The position numbers were made by a program, and so were the translations under genes. 64,000 nucleotides of DNA from Qipengyuania gelatinilytica (lineage in GTDB: Bacteria > Pseudomonadota > Alphaproteobacteria > Sphingomonadales > Sphingomonadaceae), in assembly GCF_019711315.1 (NCBI RefSeq), contig NZ_CP081294.1, forward strand, positions 496,001 to 560,000. The letters are read 5' to 3'. The notes below the pieces were generated by a model. The model was not told the origin of the DNA, did not search any database, and saw only the letters and a list, made by a program, of their open reading frames with translations. Numbering within the stretch: position 1 is the stretch's first letter; every line of letters begins with the position of its first letter. Of this stretch, positions 38,311 through 48,497 are shown piece after piece.

Positions 38311-38955
38311 TCAGCTCAGGATTGCATCGATCGCGTTCGTGACTTCGTCGATCGCGCCCATGCCGTCGACGCGCTTCACGATGCCGCGCTTCTCGTAGCC
38401 GGGGAGGATGGGTGCGGTCTCGTTGCGATAGACCGACATGCGGTGACGCACGGTTTCCTCGTTATCGTCCGGACGGCGCTTGAACTCGGTCGAACCGCAT
38501 TGGTCGCACACGCCTTCGACCTTGGGCTGCTTGAAGGTGTCGTGATAGCCAGCGCCGCAGTTGGCGCAAGTATAACGGCCGGTGATACGCTCAACCAGCG
38601 CGTCTTCATTCACTTCGAGCTCGATGACATGGTCGAGGCTGCGACCGTGCTTGGCGAGAATTTCGTCGAGCTGCGCTGCCTGATGCTCCGTGCGGGGATA
38701 GCCGTCGAAGATGGCGCCCACTTCGGGACCCATATCGGCCAGCTTGGCATCGATCATTGCCGAGACGATATCGTCCGACACGAGACCGCCCGAGTCCATG
38801 ATGTCGGCGACCTTGCGACCAAGTTCGGTATCGGCCTTGCGCGTTTCGCGGAGCATATCGCCGGTCGACAGCTGGAGCATGCCGTGATGCTCGACAAGCC
38901 GCTGTGCCTGCGTGCCCTTGCCAGCGCCCGGAGGGCCGAGAAGAATGATGTCCAT
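38311..38955 (-). CDS. adk: Adenylate kinase with zinc-type lid
   Basis: A 214-residue adenylate kinase (ATP + AMP to 2 ADP). Seen: the P-loop GPPGAGKGTQ at 7-16, GYPRTEHQAAQLD, and a LID with four cysteines in two CxxC pairs (YTCANCGAGY and VCDQCGSTEF), so this is the zinc-binding long form. It follows secY by 27 bp, the normal order of the spc operon. Confidence 0.97.
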   Translation of the reverse strand: MDIILLGPPGAGKGTQAQRLVEHHGMLQLSTGDMLRETRKADTELGRKVADIMDSGGLVSDDIVSAMIDAKLADMGPEVGAIFDGYPRTEHQAAQLDEILAKHGRSLDHVIELEVNEDALVERITGRYTCANCGAGYHDTFKQPKVEGVCDQCGSTEFKRRPDDNEETVRHRMSVYRNETAPILPGYEKRGIVKRVDGMGAIDEVTNAIDAILS

Positions 38956-38982
38956 CGAGAGGTGTCCCCTTCGTCTCGGGAT

Positions 38983-40347
38983 TTAACGCAGGCGGCCCTT
39001 GAGCTTCGCCTTTTTGATGAGGTCGCCGTACTGGTGCGCCAGCAGGTGCGACTGGATCTGGCTGATGGTATCAACCGTGACGTTCACGACGATCAGCAGG
39101 CTAGTACCGCCAAGGAACAGCGGAACACCGGTCTGCGCGATCATGTATTCGGGCACCACGCAGACGAAGGTCAAGTAGATGGCACCGATCACGGTGATGC
39201 GGGTCAGCACATAGTCGAGATATTCCTCGGTCCGCTTGCCCGGACGGATACCCGGAATGAACCCGCCGTTCTTCTTCAGGTTCTGCGCGGTCTCTTCGGG
39301 ATTGAAGACGACGGCAGTGTAGAAGAAGCAGAAGAAGATGATGCCGAGCGCGTACAGCGTCATATAGAGCGGCTGGCCGTGCTGCAGGTACTGGAGCACA
39401 GTGCCGAAGCTGCCGCCGACGCCGCCTTCCGGATCCAGCGCATTACCTGCGAACTGGGTGATCGTGAGCGGGAGCAGCAGGAGCGAACTGGCGAAAATCG
39501 GAGGGATCACGCCGGCCGTGTTGAGCTTGAGCGGCAGGTGCGAGCGGTCTGCCTGCATCATGCCGCGCTGCGTCGCACGCTTGGGATACTGGACCAGCAG
39601 GCGGCGCTGTGCGCGCTCGAAGAAGCTGATCAGCAGGATCAGGCCGACGACCATGACGATGAAGCCGAGCAGGATGCCGGTTGCGATCGAACCTTCGCTG
39701 TAGCCCGAGGCCATGTTGGTCACGAAGGTCGGGAACTGGGCGACGATGCCCGCCATGATGATCAGCGAAACGCCGTTGCCGATACCGCGGCTGGTGATCT
39801 GCTCACCCAGCCACAGCAGGAACATGGTGCCGCCGACGAGGCTGATGACAGCGCCGATACGGAACATGAGGCCGGGGTCGACAACGGCAGCAATGCCGCT
39901 GGACGCGCCGAAGCTCTCGAGGCCCACGGCAAGGAACCAGCCCTGGATCGTGCACAGGAAGACCGTACCGTAACGCGTGTACTGGTTCAGCTTCTGGCGA
40001 CCGGTGGTGCCTTCCTTCTTCAGCGCAGCAAGCGTGGGATGCAGGGCCGAGGCCATCTGCACCACGATCGAGGCGGTGATGTAGGGCATGACGCCGAGCG
40101 CGATCAGGCTCATACGTTCAAGGCTACCGCCCGTGAACATGTTGAACATGTCGATGATGCCGCCCTGCGTCTGGTCGGCGAGCTGGCTCAGTGCGCGGGC
40201 GTTGATGCCCGGCAGCGGCACGAAGCTGAGGAAACGGAAAACGATCAGCGCGCCGATCGTGAACCAGATACGCTGCTTGAGCTCCGTGGCCTTGGAGAAA
40301 TTGGCGAGACTGATGTTGCTCGCGAAATTATCGGCGCTTGATGCCAT
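38983..40347 (-). CDS. secY: Protein translocase subunit SecY
   Basis: A 454-residue channel subunit of the Sec translocon, with ten hydrophobic segments and the signature segments PGINARALSQL, GALIVFRFLSFVPLPG and TQRGMMQADRSHLPLKLNTA (in part). It is located between rplO and adk. A 104-nt intergenic stretch before it includes the complementary pair GTCGCC/GGCGAC. Confidence 0.98.
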   Translation of the reverse strand: MASSADNFASNISLANFSKATELKQRIWFTIGALIVFRFLSFVPLPGINARALSQLADQTQGGIIDMFNMFTGGSLERMSLIALGVMPYITASIVVQMASALHPTLAALKKEGTTGRQKLNQYTRYGTVFLCTIQGWFLAVGLESFGASSGIAAVVDPGLMFRIGAVISLVGGTMFLLWLGEQITSRGIGNGVSLIIMAGIVAQFPTFVTNMASGYSEGSIATGILLGFIVMVVGLILLISFFERAQRRLLVQYPKRATQRGMMQADRSHLPLKLNTAGVIPPIFASSLLLLPLTITQFAGNALDPEGGVGGSFGTVLQYLQHGQPLYMTLYALGIIFFCFFYTAVVFNPEETAQNLKKNGGFIPGIRPGKRTEEYLDYVLTRITVIGAIYLTFVCVVPEYMIAQTGVPLFLGGTSLLIVVNVTVDTISQIQSHLLAHQYGDLIKKAKLKGRLR

Positions 40348-40451
40348 TGGTCGTCTTCGATCCTAGCTTGTCGCCGGCCCGTCCCGGCATAGACCGGACA
40401 GATAGGGAGCGAGGCGACCTTTGTCGAACCCCGCCCCCCATATTTTCGGTA

Positions 40452-40982
40452 TTATTTGGACTTCTTGGCCTTGTTGGCTTCGGTGCGCTTGGCCTTCTTC
40501 TCGGCTTCGCTCTCGCCCTTGGCGATGACTTCGACCGAACCGCCAGCCTTCTCGACCGCCTCGATGGCGCCCTTCGAGGCACCGGCGACGATGAACTTGG
40601 CCTTGGCCTTGAGTTCACCCTTGCCGAGGAGACGGACGCCGTCCTTGCCACCGCGTGCGAGGCCAGCGGCCTTCAGTGCAGCGTGGTCGATGTCCTTCTT
40701 GGCGTCGAGCTTCTTCGCGTCGATGAACTTCTGGACCATGCCCAGGTTCACTTCGGCGTAGTCCTTGCCAAACGGGTTGTTGAAGCCGCGCTTCGGCAGG
40801 CGCATGTGAAGCGGCATCTGGCCGCCTTCGAAGCCCTTGATGGCGACGCCCGAACGGCTCTTCTGGCCCTTCTGGCCGCGGCCGCCGGTCTTGCCCTTGC
40901 CCGAACCGATGCCACGGCCGACACGGATGCGCTCCTTGCGGGCGCCGGGGTTGTCGCGGATGTCGTTGAGTTTGATAGTCAT
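40452..40982 (-). CDS. rplO: 50S ribosomal protein L15
   Basis: A 176-residue L15 starting [20 protein letters not shown], with the Gly/Lys-rich [20 protein letters not shown] segment and the C-terminal globular part ([19 protein letters not shown]). It has a Lys/Ala/Glu-rich tail of about 25 residues beyond the usual end. It was started at the first Met that matches the family. The open frame continues 62 codons upstream into unrelated sequence. Confidence 0.97.
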   Translation of the reverse strand: MTIKLNDIRDNPGARKERIRVGRGIGSGKGKTGGRGQKGQKSRSGVAIKGFEGGQMPLHMRLPKRGFNNPFGKDYAEVNLGMVQKFIDAKKLDAKKDIDHAALKAAGLARGGKDGVRLLGKGELKAKAKFIVAGASKGAIEAVEKAGGSVEVIAKGESEAEKKAKRTEANKAKKSK

Positions 40983-41013
40983 GTCTGCACTCGCTTTCGC
41001 TTTGTTCGCGCTG

Positions 41014-41048
41014 AAAAATGGAAGCGGCCCGCTATCGCAGCAGGCCGC
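41014..41048 (-). terminator. Terminator-like hairpin between rpmD and rplO
   Basis: GCGGCC (41024-41029) pairs with GGCCGC (41043-41048). On the minus strand the stem is followed by TTCCATTTTT (T run 41014-41018). It lies within the spc operon, so it may be an attenuator or partial terminator that lowers expression of rplO-secY-adk. Confidence 0.5.
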
Positions 41049-41088
41049 CCCCGTCAAATTGTAATCGTATCCGACGAAGGCTTGCGCC

Positions 41089-41277
41089 TCAGTCTTCGAC
41101 GATCGCCACCAGATGCGGGACCTTGGCCACGGCGCCGCGCACTTCAGGAGTATCCTGACGCTCGACAACCTTGTGCATCTTGTTCAGGCCAAGACCGATG
41201 AGGATCTTGCGCTGGCCTTCGGGACGGCGGATCGGCGAACCGATCTGCTTGAGCTTGATGGTCTTTGCTTTCGCCAT
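41089..41277 (-). CDS. rpmD: 50S ribosomal protein L30
   Basis: A 62-residue L30 ([20 protein letters not shown], then [19 protein letters not shown]). It occupies its usual place between rpsE and rplO. The 5-bp gap to rpsE indicates co-translation. Confidence 0.97.
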   Translation of the reverse strand: MAKAKTIKLKQIGSPIRRPEGQRKILIGLGLNKMHKVVERQDTPEVRGAVAKVPHLVAIVED

Positions 41278-41282
41278 CTCAA

Positions 41283-42065
41283 TTACTCCGCGATAGCGGC
41301 GGCGTCGGCTTCAGCCTCGGCCTCCGATGCACCACCGCGACCAAGCAGGTCGGCGACCTTCTTGCCGCGACGCTGGGCAACCGACTTCGGCGAAGTCTGG
41401 TCGGTCAGCGCGTCGAAGGTGGCACGGATCATGTTGTAGGGGTTCGAGGTGCCGACCGACTTGGTCACCACGTCGGCGACGCCGAGGCTCTCGAACACTG
41501 CACGCATCGGACCACCGGCGATGATACCGGTACCCGGAGGTGCCGTACGCACGGTAACCTTGCCGGCACCGAAGCGACCGTTGCCGTCGTGATGGAGGGT
41601 ACGACCTTCCTTCAGCGGGACGCGAATCATCTTCTTGCGAGCGGCTGCGGTTGCCTTCTGGATCGCTTCCGGCACTTCGCGGGCCTTGCCCTTGCCGAAG
41701 CCGACACGGCCCGAGCCGTCACCCACGACCACAAGTGCAGCGAAACCGAAGCGCTTACCGCCCTTCACCGTCTTGCTGACGCGGTTGATGTGGACGAGCT
41801 TCTCGATGATGCCGTCGTCTTCTTCTTCGCGGCGGTTGTTACGGCGGTTGTCGCGACCGCCACGGCCACGGCCACCACCGTCACGGTTGCCACCGCGACC
41901 GCCACGGCCACCACGCTCACGCGGCTGGCCTTCGGCGCCCTGTGCGGGATCCTGGTTTGCAGCTGCTTCGCTCGGAGTGTCGGCAATAGCCGGCGTCTCA
42001 TTGGTCACAGCGTGTTCGGTTTCAGCCGTCACGGCTTCTTCGTTCTTGTTTTCGTCAGCCATCAT
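41283..42065 (-). CDS. rpsE: 30S ribosomal protein S5 with RGG-rich N-terminal extension
   Basis: A 260-residue S5, about 90 residues longer than the E. coli protein. The conserved part starts near residue 84 ([20 protein letters not shown]) and includes [20 protein letters not shown] and the C-terminal VEBLA-like domain. In front is an Ala/Glu-rich segment (1-48) and then a Gly/Arg-rich repeat block (about 49-79: [20 protein letters not shown], then RDNRRNNRR). S5 contributes to decoding accuracy and mRNA unwinding. The extension could contact mRNA or rRNA, which is inferred. The start could be either of two adjacent Met codons. Confidence 0.95.
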   Translation of the reverse strand: MMADENKNEEAVTAETEHAVTNETPAIADTPSEAAANQDPAQGAEGQPRERGGRGGRGGNRDGGGRGRGGRDNRRNNRREEEDDGIIEKLVHINRVSKTVKGGKRFGFAALVVVGDGSGRVGFGKGKAREVPEAIQKATAAARKKMIRVPLKEGRTLHHDGNGRFGAGKVTVRTAPPGTGIIAGGPMRAVFESLGVADVVTKSVGTSNPYNMIRATFDALTDQTSPKSVAQRRGKKVADLLGRGGASEAEAEADAAAIAE

Positions 42066-42409
42066 CAGAACTCCAGCCCGCCTTCACGAGCGGCGTCGGC
42101 CAGCGCCTTGACGCGGCCATGGAACAGGAAACCACCGCGGTCGAACACGACGGTCGTGACGCCAGCCTTCTTGGCAGCAGCAGCGATGTCGCTACCGACC
42201 TGCTTGGCGGCATCGACGTTCGCGCCCGAGCCCTTCACGCCGAGAGTCGAAGCCGAAGCGACGGTCTTACCCGCTGCATCGTCGATAACCTGGGCGTAAA
42301 TGTGCTTGCCGGTGCGGTGCACCGACAGACGGGGCTTGCCACCGGCACGGTTGCGAAGCGCAGTGCGGACGCGGCGACGGCGACGTTCGAAAAGAGAAAG
42401 CTTTGCCAT
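42065..42409 (-). CDS. rplR: 50S ribosomal protein L18
   Basis: A 114-residue 5S-rRNA-binding L18 ([59 protein letters not shown]). Its end touches the rpsE start. It was started at the Met that matches the family rather than an upstream frame extension lying in rplF. Confidence 0.97.
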   Translation of the reverse strand: MAKLSLFERRRRRVRTALRNRAGGKPRLSVHRTGKHIYAQVIDDAAGKTVASASTLGVKGSGANVDAAKQVGSDIAAAAKKAGVTTVVFDRGGFLFHGRVKALADAAREGGLEF

Positions 42410-42410
42410 C

Positions 42411-42944
42411 TTACTTCTTCTTCCCTTCCTTGCGGAAGATATACTCGCCGCGATACTTGATACCCTTGCCCTTGTAGGGTTCGGGCTTGCGCCACTTGCG
42501 GACATTCGCCGCGAACTGGCCCACGGCCTGCTTGTCGGAACCGCTGATTTCGACGGTCGTCTGGTCCGGGGTCTTCACCTCGATACCTTCGGGAACGTCG
42601 AGATCGACGTCGTGCGAGTAGCCGAGCTGAAGCTTGAGCTTCTTGCCCTGCGCCTGTGCACGGTAGCCGACACCGTTGATTTCGAGAACCTTGGTGAAAC
42701 CTTCGGTCACACCTTCGACCAGGTTCGACACGAGCGTGCGCTGCATACCCCAGTGGTTGCGAGCGGCGCGCGTATCGTTGGCCGGAGTGACGGAGATTTC
42801 GTCATTCTCGAGCTTGTATTCGACGAGATCCGACAGACCCATCGAAAGGGTGCCCTTGGGACCCTTCACGTTGAGCGTGCCTTCCTCGATCGTGGCAGTG
42901 ACCCCGCTGGGGATCGCTACCGGCTTTTTGCCGATGCGGCTCAT
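42411..42944 (-). CDS. rplF: 50S ribosomal protein L6
   Basis: A 177-residue L6 with two repeated domains and the conserved C-terminal [17 protein letters not shown] that binds the sarcin-ricin region of 23S rRNA. It is immediately preceded by rpsH (1-bp overlap) and followed by rplR. Confidence 0.98.
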   Translation of the reverse strand: MSRIGKKPVAIPSGVTATIEEGTLNVKGPKGTLSMGLSDLVEYKLENDEISVTPANDTRAARNHWGMQRTLVSNLVEGVTEGFTKVLEINGVGYRAQAQGKKLKLQLGYSHDVDLDVPEGIEVKTPDQTTVEISGSDKQAVGQFAANVRKWRKPEPYKGKGIKYRGEYIFRKEGKKK

Positions 42945-43339
42945 CAGAACACCTCCGCCAGCACTTCGCCACCGACGTTTTCGTTGCGTGCTTCGTTGTC
43001 CGAAAGCACGCCGCGCGGCGTCGAGACGATGGTAATGCCAAGGCCATTGCGAACGACGGGGAGTTCTTTCGAACCCGCGTAGACGCGGCGGCCGGGCTTG
43101 GAGACACGGGCAACGTGCTTGATCGCAGGTTCGCCCTCGAAATACTTCAGTTCAATCCGCAGCTGCGGGTGCTTGCCCGAAGCATCGTCGCTGTAGCCAC
43201 GGATGTAGCCTTCGCGCTGGAGCACTTCGAGGACGTTCGCACGCAGCTTGGAAGCCGGCGAAAGGACGCTGTCCTTCTTCGCCTGCTGGCCGTTGCGGAT
43301 ACGGGTGAGCATATCACCCAGGGGATCGGTCATAGCCAT
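42944..43339 (-). CDS. rpsH: 30S ribosomal protein S8
   Basis: A 131-residue S8 ([20 protein letters not shown] near the start, [20 protein letters not shown] and [16 protein letters not shown] in the C-terminal half). In E. coli this protein represses the spc operon. Whether it does so here cannot be read from the sequence. Confidence 0.98.
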   Translation of the reverse strand: MAMTDPLGDMLTRIRNGQQAKKDSVLSPASKLRANVLEVLQREGYIRGYSDDASGKHPQLRIELKYFEGEPAIKHVARVSKPGRRVYAGSKELPVVRNGLGITIVSTPRGVLSDNEARNENVGGEVLAEVF

Positions 43340-43350
43340 CTGTCTTTACC

Positions 43351-43656
43351 TCACCAGCTCGACTTCGTGAGGCCCGGAATCAGGCCCTTGTTGCCGAGGT
43401 CACGCAGTTCGATACGGTTGAGGCCGAACTTGCGGTAGTAGCCGCGGGGGCGGCCGGTGGTGGCGCAGCGGTTGCGCACGCGGGTCGGGTTCGCGTTGCG
43501 CGGCAGCTCAGCCATCTTGAGACGTGCGATCAGACGCTCGCCTTCGTCGAGGCTCTCGTCATTAGCGATAGCCTTCAGCTTTGCGTACTTGTCCGCGTAC
43601 TGCTTGACGAGCTTCTTGCGACGCTCGTTCTTGTTGATCGAACTCAGTTTCGCCAT
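43351..43656 (-). CDS. rpsN: 30S ribosomal protein S14 (zinc-free form)
   Basis: A 101-residue S14 of the long type without the two CxxC zinc motifs ([20 protein letters not shown] and [19 protein letters not shown]). It is located between rplE and rpsH as usual. Confidence 0.97.
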   Translation of the reverse strand: MAKLSSINKNERRKKLVKQYADKYAKLKAIANDESLDEGERLIARLKMAELPRNANPTRVRNRCATTGRPRGYYRKFGLNRIELRDLGNKGLIPGLTKSSW

Positions 43657-43697
43657 TGGACTTAAGTTCCTTCCTTATCCTGCGATCCGGAAGCGGC

Positions 43698-44276
43698 TCA
43701 CGCCGCCTCCTTCTCTTCCGACTTTTCAGCCGGGAACGGGAAGCCGAACAGCTTGAGAAGCTCGCGGGCTTCTTCGTCGGTCTTCGCCGTGGTGGTTACG
43801 ATGATATCCATGCCCCGGACCTTCTCGATCTGATCGTACGAGATTTCGGGGAAGATGATCTGCTCTTTGAGGCCCATTGCGTAGTTGCCACGACCGTCGA
43901 ACGACTTGGCGTTGAGGCCACGGAAGTCGCGGATGCGGGGCATTGCAATGGTCACGAGGCGGTCGAGGAATTCGTACATGCGCTCGCGGCGGAGGGTGAC
44001 CTTCGCGCCGATCGGCATGCCTTCGCGCAGCTTGAACTGTGCGATCGACTTCTTGGCCTTGGTGATGACCGGCTTCTGACCGGCAATCTTGGCCATTTCT
44101 TCCGCAGCGGTCTGAACCTTTTTCTTGTCCTGGCTGGCTTCGCCAACGCCCATGTTGAGCGTGATCTTTTCCAGCTTCGGAACTTCGAGGCGGTTCTTGT
44201 AACCAAACTTCTCGGTCATCGCCTTGACGATCTGGTCGTCATAGCGCTGCTTCATACGGGGGGTGTAATCAGCCAT
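43698..44276 (-). CDS. rplE: 50S ribosomal protein L5
   Basis: A 192-residue L5, binding 5S rRNA and contacting tRNA ([20 protein letters not shown] at the start; [40 protein letters not shown]). The start at 44276 was used because MADYTPR matches the family. It overlaps rplX by 8 bp. Confidence 0.97.
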   Translation of the reverse strand: MADYTPRMKQRYDDQIVKAMTEKFGYKNRLEVPKLEKITLNMGVGEASQDKKKVQTAAEEMAKIAGQKPVITKAKKSIAQFKLREGMPIGAKVTLRRERMYEFLDRLVTIAMPRIRDFRGLNAKSFDGRGNYAMGLKEQIIFPEISYDQIEKVRGMDIIVTTTAKTDEEARELLKLFGFPFPAEKSEEKEAA

Positions 44277-44589
44277 CGATGGTCTCCCCACTCTTCACGG
44301 CAACACGCACCTTCTTGCCGTCCTTTTCTTCGAAACGGACGCGGGTGGGCTTGCCATCCTTGGGATCCGCCACAGCAACCTTGCTGATGGGCATCGGTGC
44401 TTCGAAGCGGTCGATGCCACCCTGCGGGTTCTGCTGGGTCGGCTTGCGGTGACGCGCAGCGATGTTGACGCCTTCAACGACGACCTTGCCGTCCTTGGGG
44501 CTGACTTTCGCGACGGTACCGGTCTTGCCCTTGTCCTTGCCGGACAGGACGACGACGGTGTCACCCTTCTTGATCTTTGCGGATGCCAT
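44269..44589 (-). CDS. rplX: 50S ribosomal protein L24
   Basis: A 106-residue L24 with the KOW motif ([20 protein letters not shown]) and the [20 protein letters not shown] segment. It is an assembly initiator of the 50S subunit. The Met at 44589 gives the standard N terminus and leaves a 1-bp gap to rplN. Confidence 0.97.
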   Translation of the reverse strand: MASAKIKKGDTVVVLSGKDKGKTGTVAKVSPKDGKVVVEGVNIAARHRKPTQQNPQGGIDRFEAPMPISKVAVADPKDGKPTRVRFEEKDGKKVRVAVKSGETIDG

Positions 44590-44590
44590 T

Positions 44591-44959
44591 TTAGAGCACC
44601 TCCGGAGCAAGCGAGATGATCTTCATGAAGCCGCGGCCGCGCAGTTCGCGGACGACCGGGCCGAAGATACGGGTGCCGATGGGTTCTTCGCTCTTGTTCA
44701 CGAGAACAGCGGCGTTGCTGTCGAAGCGGATCACGCTGCCGTCGGGGCGGCGTACGTCCTTCTTCGTGCGCACGATGACAGCGCGATGGACATCGCCCTT
44801 CTTCACCTTCGTACGCGGCTGGGCTTCCTTGACGGAAACCACGATCACGTCACCGACGGACGCGGTGCGGCGCTTGGAGCCGCCCAGTACCTTGATGCAC
44901 TGGACGCGCTTTGCGCCGCTGTTGTCCGCGACGTCGAGATTGGATTGCATCTGGATCAT
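44591..44959 (-). CDS. rplN: 50S ribosomal protein L14
   Basis: A 122-residue L14 ([20 protein letters not shown], then [20 protein letters not shown]). It is conserved along its full length. It is the first gene of the classical spc operon, here 56 bp behind rpsQ with a hairpin in between. Confidence 0.98.
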   Translation of the reverse strand: MIQMQSNLDVADNSGAKRVQCIKVLGGSKRRTASVGDVIVVSVKEAQPRTKVKKGDVHRAVIVRTKKDVRRPDGSVIRFDSNAAVLVNKSEEPIGTRIFGPVVRELRGRGFMKIISLAPEVL

Positions 44960-44982
44960 TGATCCGGTTCCTTCTCTTGGCT

Positions 44983-45003
44983 TGCCGGGACATCTGCCCG
45001 GCA
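44983..45003 (-). other. Stem-loop between rpsQ and rplN
   Basis: Perfect 7-bp arms TGCCGGG (44983-44989) and CCCGGCA (44997-45003) with a 7-nt loop, at the junction of the classical S10 and spc operons. No T tract follows, so it could be a processing or regulatory hairpin. E. coli uses a structured S8-binding site in this operon, though at a different position. Confidence 0.55.
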
Positions 45004-45015
45004 GTTCCTAAAACG

Positions 45016-45306
45016 TCAGTTGCCTGCGGCTTCGACTTCGAGGTCAGCCTCGACAGCCTGGGTTCCGCCTGCCGTCACGCGGTCCTTGACCATCCAGGTC
45101 TTGGTCTTCGAGATCGGCTTGGTTTCTTCGATGCGCACGACGTCGCCGAGCTGGTACTCGTTCTTTTCGTCGTGTGCGTGGTACTTCTTCGAGCGGCGGA
45201 TGATCTTCCCGTAGAGGGGGTGCTTCACCTTACGCTCGACCAGTACGGTCACGGTCTTGTCGGTCTTGTCGGAGGTGACGGTGCCGATAAGGATACGCTT
45301 TGGCAT
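45016..45306 (-). CDS. rpsQ: 30S ribosomal protein S17
   Basis: A 96-residue S17 ([40 protein letters not shown] and [18 protein letters not shown]). The C-terminal tail is acidic and longer than the E. coli protein. It is the last gene of the S10 unit in the classical layout. Confidence 0.97.
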   Translation of the reverse strand: MPKRILIGTVTSDKTDKTVTVLVERKVKHPLYGKIIRRSKKYHAHDEKNEYQLGDVVRIEETKPISKTKTWMVKDRVTAGGTQAVEADLEVEAAGN

Positions 45307-45316
45307 GGTCTACTCC

Positions 45317-45526
45317 TTACGCCTTGGCTGCCGCTGCGCGGGCACGTTCGCCCTGCAGCGTCTTGATCTTGGCGATCGTACGACGGACTTCGCGGATGCG
45401 CGCCGGAGCTTCGAGCTGGTTGGTCGCCGCCTGGAAGCGGAGGTTGAAGGCCTCGCGCTTCAGGGTGGTGAGTTCCTCACCCAGCTGGTCGTCGCTCTTC
45501 TGGCGCAGATCTTCGATCTTGCTCAT
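45317..45526 (-). CDS. rpmC: 50S ribosomal protein L29
   Basis: A 69-residue helical L29 (KSDDQLGEELTTLKREAFNL; NQLEAPARIREVRRTIAKIK). It is located at the peptide exit of the 50S subunit. It touches rplP by 1 bp. Confidence 0.97.
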   Translation of the reverse strand: MSKIEDLRQKSDDQLGEELTTLKREAFNLRFQAATNQLEAPARIREVRRTIAKIKTLQGERARAAAAKA

Positions 45527-45960
45527 TATTCGCCTCCGAGGTGCGAGGTGTCGCCCAGGCGGGCCACGACCTTGGTCTTCACCGGCAGCTTCATGGCTGC
45601 GCGGCTGAACGCTTCGGCGGCCAGCGGACCGGCAACACCGTCGAGTTCGAACAGGATGCGGCCCGGCTTCACGCGAGCTGCCCAGTATTCGACCGAACCC
45701 TTGCCCTTACCCTGACGGACTTCGGCAGGCTTCTTCGAAACCGGCACGTCCGGGAAGACGCGGATCCAGAGACGACCCTGGCGCTTGATGTGACGCGTGA
45801 TCGCGCGGCGAGCCGCTTCGATCTGGCGCGCGGTGATACGCTCGGGCTCGAGAGCCTTCAGCCCGTACGAGCCGAAGTTGAGCGTGGTGCCGCCCTTGGC
45901 GTTGCCGTGGATCTTGCCCTTGAACGCCTTGCGGTACTTGGTTTTCTTCGGTTGCAGCAT
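45526..45960 (-). CDS. rplP: 50S ribosomal protein L16
   Basis: A 144-residue L16 ([60 protein letters not shown]). It helps position tRNA acceptor ends in the peptidyl transferase region. It is 21 bp behind rpsC. Confidence 0.98.
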   Translation of the reverse strand: MLQPKKTKYRKAFKGKIHGNAKGGTTLNFGSYGLKALEPERITARQIEAARRAITRHIKRQGRLWIRVFPDVPVSKKPAEVRQGKGKGSVEYWAARVKPGRILFELDGVAGPLAAEAFSRAAMKLPVKTKVVARLGDTSHLGGE

Positions 45961-45981
45961 GGTTCTTTCCTATACCTGCAA

Positions 45982-46677
45982 TCAGCGAGCCGGACGCACG
46001 CCAGACGTCTGCGATTCCATCATCAGACGGTCCTGCGCGGTCGGGTCATGGCCGAGGATCTCACCTTTGAAGACCCACACCTTGATGCCGATGATGCCAT
46101 AAGCGGTAAGTGCTTCGGCTTCAGCGTAATCGATGTTGGCGCGCAGCGTGTGCAGCGGCACGCGGCCTTCGCGATACTGTTCGACGCGGGCGATTTCCGC
46201 ACCGCCGAGACGGCCGCCACACATGATCTTGATGCCTTCGGCACCAAGGCGCATGGCCGACTGCATGGCGCGCTTCATCGCACGACGGAATGCCACACGG
46301 CGGATCAGCTGGTCGGCGATGCCCTGGGCGACGAGCTTGGCATCGACTTCCGGCTTGCGGATTTCGACGATGTTCAGCTTCACTTCGCTTTCGGTCATCT
46401 TCGACAGCTGGGCGCGCAGCTTCTCGATGTCCGCGCCCTTCTTGCCGATGATGACACCGGGACGCGCAGCGTAGATCGAGATGCGGCAAAGCTTTGCCGG
46501 ACGCTCGATCACAACCTTCGAGATAGCGGCCTGGGCAGCGTTCTCGAGGATGTACTTGCGGATCTCGATGTCCTCGGCCAGCAGCTTGGCATAGTCACGC
46601 CCCTCGGCGTACCAGCGGCTGTCCCAGGTGCGGTTGATCTGCAGGCGCAGACCGATCGGATTGCTCTTATGGCCCAT
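45982..46677 (-). CDS. rpsC: 30S ribosomal protein S3
   Basis: A 231-residue S3 ([20 protein letters not shown], the KH domain with [20 protein letters not shown], and [20 protein letters not shown]). It is part of the mRNA entry tunnel. It directly follows rplV with a 1-bp gap. Confidence 0.98.
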   Translation of the reverse strand: MGHKSNPIGLRLQINRTWDSRWYAEGRDYAKLLAEDIEIRKYILENAAQAAISKVVIERPAKLCRISIYAARPGVIIGKKGADIEKLRAQLSKMTESEVKLNIVEIRKPEVDAKLVAQGIADQLIRRVAFRRAMKRAMQSAMRLGAEGIKIMCGGRLGGAEIARVEQYREGRVPLHTLRANIDYAEAEALTAYGIIGIKVWVFKGEILGHDPTAQDRLMMESQTSGVRPAR

Positions 46678-46678
46678 C

Positions 46679-47056
46679 TTACGCCTCTTCCTGCTCGCGG
46701 ACGACGATGCGCAGGCGGCTGAACGGCTTCAGGATGCGCGTCGACTTGCCGCGACCACGGGTGTGGAAGCGCTTCATCGTGATCGACTTGCCGACCGAAG
46801 CCTCAGCGACGACCAGTGCGTCGACATCGAGGTTGTGGTTGTTTTCCGCGTTGGCGATCGCCGAAGCGAGAACCTTCGTGGCATCCTTCGCCATCGCCTT
46901 CTTGGAGAATGCGAGGATGTTGAGGGCCTCTTCGGCCTTCTTGCCGCGGATGAGCTCGGCAACGAGGTTCAGCTTCTGGGCGCTACCACGGATGGTGGTG
47001 CCCACTGCCAGTGCCTCGTTATCGGCGACGCGACGGGGTGCTTTCTGCTTGCTCAT
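46679..47056 (-). CDS. rplV: 50S ribosomal protein L22
   Basis: A 125-residue L22 with the tunnel-lining loop ([19 protein letters not shown]). Its length fits the family. It overlaps rpsS by 1 bp. Confidence 0.98.
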   Translation of the reverse strand: MSKQKAPRRVADNEALAVGTTIRGSAQKLNLVAELIRGKKAEEALNILAFSKKAMAKDATKVLASAIANAENNHNLDVDALVVAEASVGKSITMKRFHTRGRGKSTRILKPFSRLRIVVREQEEA

Positions 47057-47331
47057 CAGCGCTTGCCCTTCTTGTCGGCAGCGTGACCCGGGAAGGTGCG
47101 CGTGGGCGCGAATTCACCGAGCTTGTGGCCGACCATTTCTTCCGAAACGGATACGGGGATGAACTTGTGGCCGTTGTACACGTTGAACGTGAGACCGACG
47201 AACTGGGGCAGGATCGTGCTGCGGCGCGACCAGGTCTTGATCGGCTTGGCATTGTTTGCGTCCTGCGCTTCTTCTGCCTTCTTCAGAAGGCTGAGTTCGA
47301 CGAACGGACCTTTCCAGACGGAACGAGCCAT
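47056..47331 (-). CDS. rpsS: 30S ribosomal protein S19
   Basis: A 91-residue S19 ([60 protein letters not shown]). It is located in the 30S head. It lies 6 bp downstream of rplB. Confidence 0.98.
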   Translation of the reverse strand: MARSVWKGPFVELSLLKKAEEAQDANNAKPIKTWSRRSTILPQFVGLTFNVYNGHKFIPVSVSEEMVGHKLGEFAPTRTFPGHAADKKGKR

Positions 47332-47337
47332 GTCGGG

Positions 47338-48174
47338 TTACCTCTTCTTCTTGGCGTGACGCGAACGGATGATCATCTTGTCCGTCTGCTTGTTCTTGCG
47401 GGTACGGGCGCCCTTGGTCGGCTTGCCCCACGGAGTAACCGGATGACGGCCACCGCTCGTGCGACCTTCACCACCACCGTGCGGGTGATCGACCGGGTTC
47501 TTGGCGACACCGCGGGTCAGCGGCTTGATGCCCATCCAGCGACGACGACCGGCCTTGCCCAGGTTCTGGTTCTGGTTGTCCGGGTTCGAAACGGCGCCAA
47601 CGGTGCCCATGCAGTCGGCGCGCAGGTAACGCTGCTCGCCGCTGTTGAGACGCACGATGACCATGCCGCGGTCACGACCGACCAGCTGGACATAGGCACC
47701 TGCCGAACGTGCGATCTGACCGCCCTTGCCGGGCTTCATTTCGACGTTGTGGCAGATGGTGCCGACCGGCATCTGGCCGAGCAGCATTGCGTTGCCGGGC
47801 TTGGTGTCGGTCTTTTCGCCAGCGATCACCTTGTCGCCAACAGCGAGACGCTGCGGAGCGATGATGTAGGCCTGCTCACCGTCTTCGTACTTCACGAGTG
47901 CGATGAAAGCGGTGCGGTTGGGATCGTATTCGATCCGTTCCACGGTGCCTTCAACGTCCCACTTGCGACGCTTGAAGTCGATGAAGCGGTACTTCTGCTT
48001 GTGACCGCCGCCGATGCCACGCGAGGTGACATGGCCCTTGTTGTTCCGGCCACCGGTCTTGCGCTTGCCTTCCGTGAGCGACTTGACGGGCTTGCCTTTG
48101 TACAGGCCCGACTTGTCGACGAGGATGAGGCCGCGGCGCGCGGGGCTCGTCGGTTTGTAGTTCTTGAGTGCCAT
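47338..48174 (-). CDS. rplB: 50S ribosomal protein L2
   Basis: A 278-residue L2 of normal length, with the peptidyl-transferase-proximal loop [20 protein letters not shown] intact, including the conserved His that is important for activity. It lies 14 bp behind rplW. Confidence 0.98.
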   Translation of the reverse strand: MALKNYKPTSPARRGLILVDKSGLYKGKPVKSLTEGKRKTGGRNNKGHVTSRGIGGGHKQKYRFIDFKRRKWDVEGTVERIEYDPNRTAFIALVKYEDGEQAYIIAPQRLAVGDKVIAGEKTDTKPGNAMLLGQMPVGTICHNVEMKPGKGGQIARSAGAYVQLVGRDRGMVIVRLNSGEQRYLRADCMGTVGAVSNPDNQNQNLGKAGRRRWMGIKPLTRGVAKNPVDHPHGGGEGRTSGGRHPVTPWGKPTKGARTRKNKQTDKMIIRSRHAKKKR

Positions 48175-48188
48175 TACTCTCTAGCCCC

Positions 48189-48497
48189 TCAGATACCGCT
48201 GGTGACGTCGATCGAGTCGCCGTCCTTCAGGGTGACCACGGCCTTCTTCAGGTCGTTGCGCTTGTAGGGCTTGCCCCTCCAGCGCTTGGTCTTGCCCTTC
48301 ACGTTGATGGTGTTGACGCCCGTGACGCTCACGCCAAAGATCGCCTCGACGGCTTCCTTGATCTGCGGCTTGGTCGCATCGTTAGCCACCTTGAAGACGA
48401 CGGCGTTATGCTCGGAAGCAAGCGTCGACTTTTCGGTGATGTGCGGTGCCAGCACGACGTCGTAGTGACGTGCTTCCACTTCCTGCTTCTTAGCCAT
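48189..48497 (-). CDS. rplW: 50S ribosomal protein L23
   Basis: A 102-residue L23 ([40 protein letters not shown]). It is the docking site of trigger factor and SRP at the tunnel exit. It overlaps rplD by 8 bp. Confidence 0.97.
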   Translation of the reverse strand: MAKKQEVEARHYDVVLAPHITEKSTLASEHNAVVFKVANDATKPQIKEAVEAIFGVSVTGVNTINVKGKTKRWRGKPYKRNDLKKAVVTLKDGDSIDVTSGI

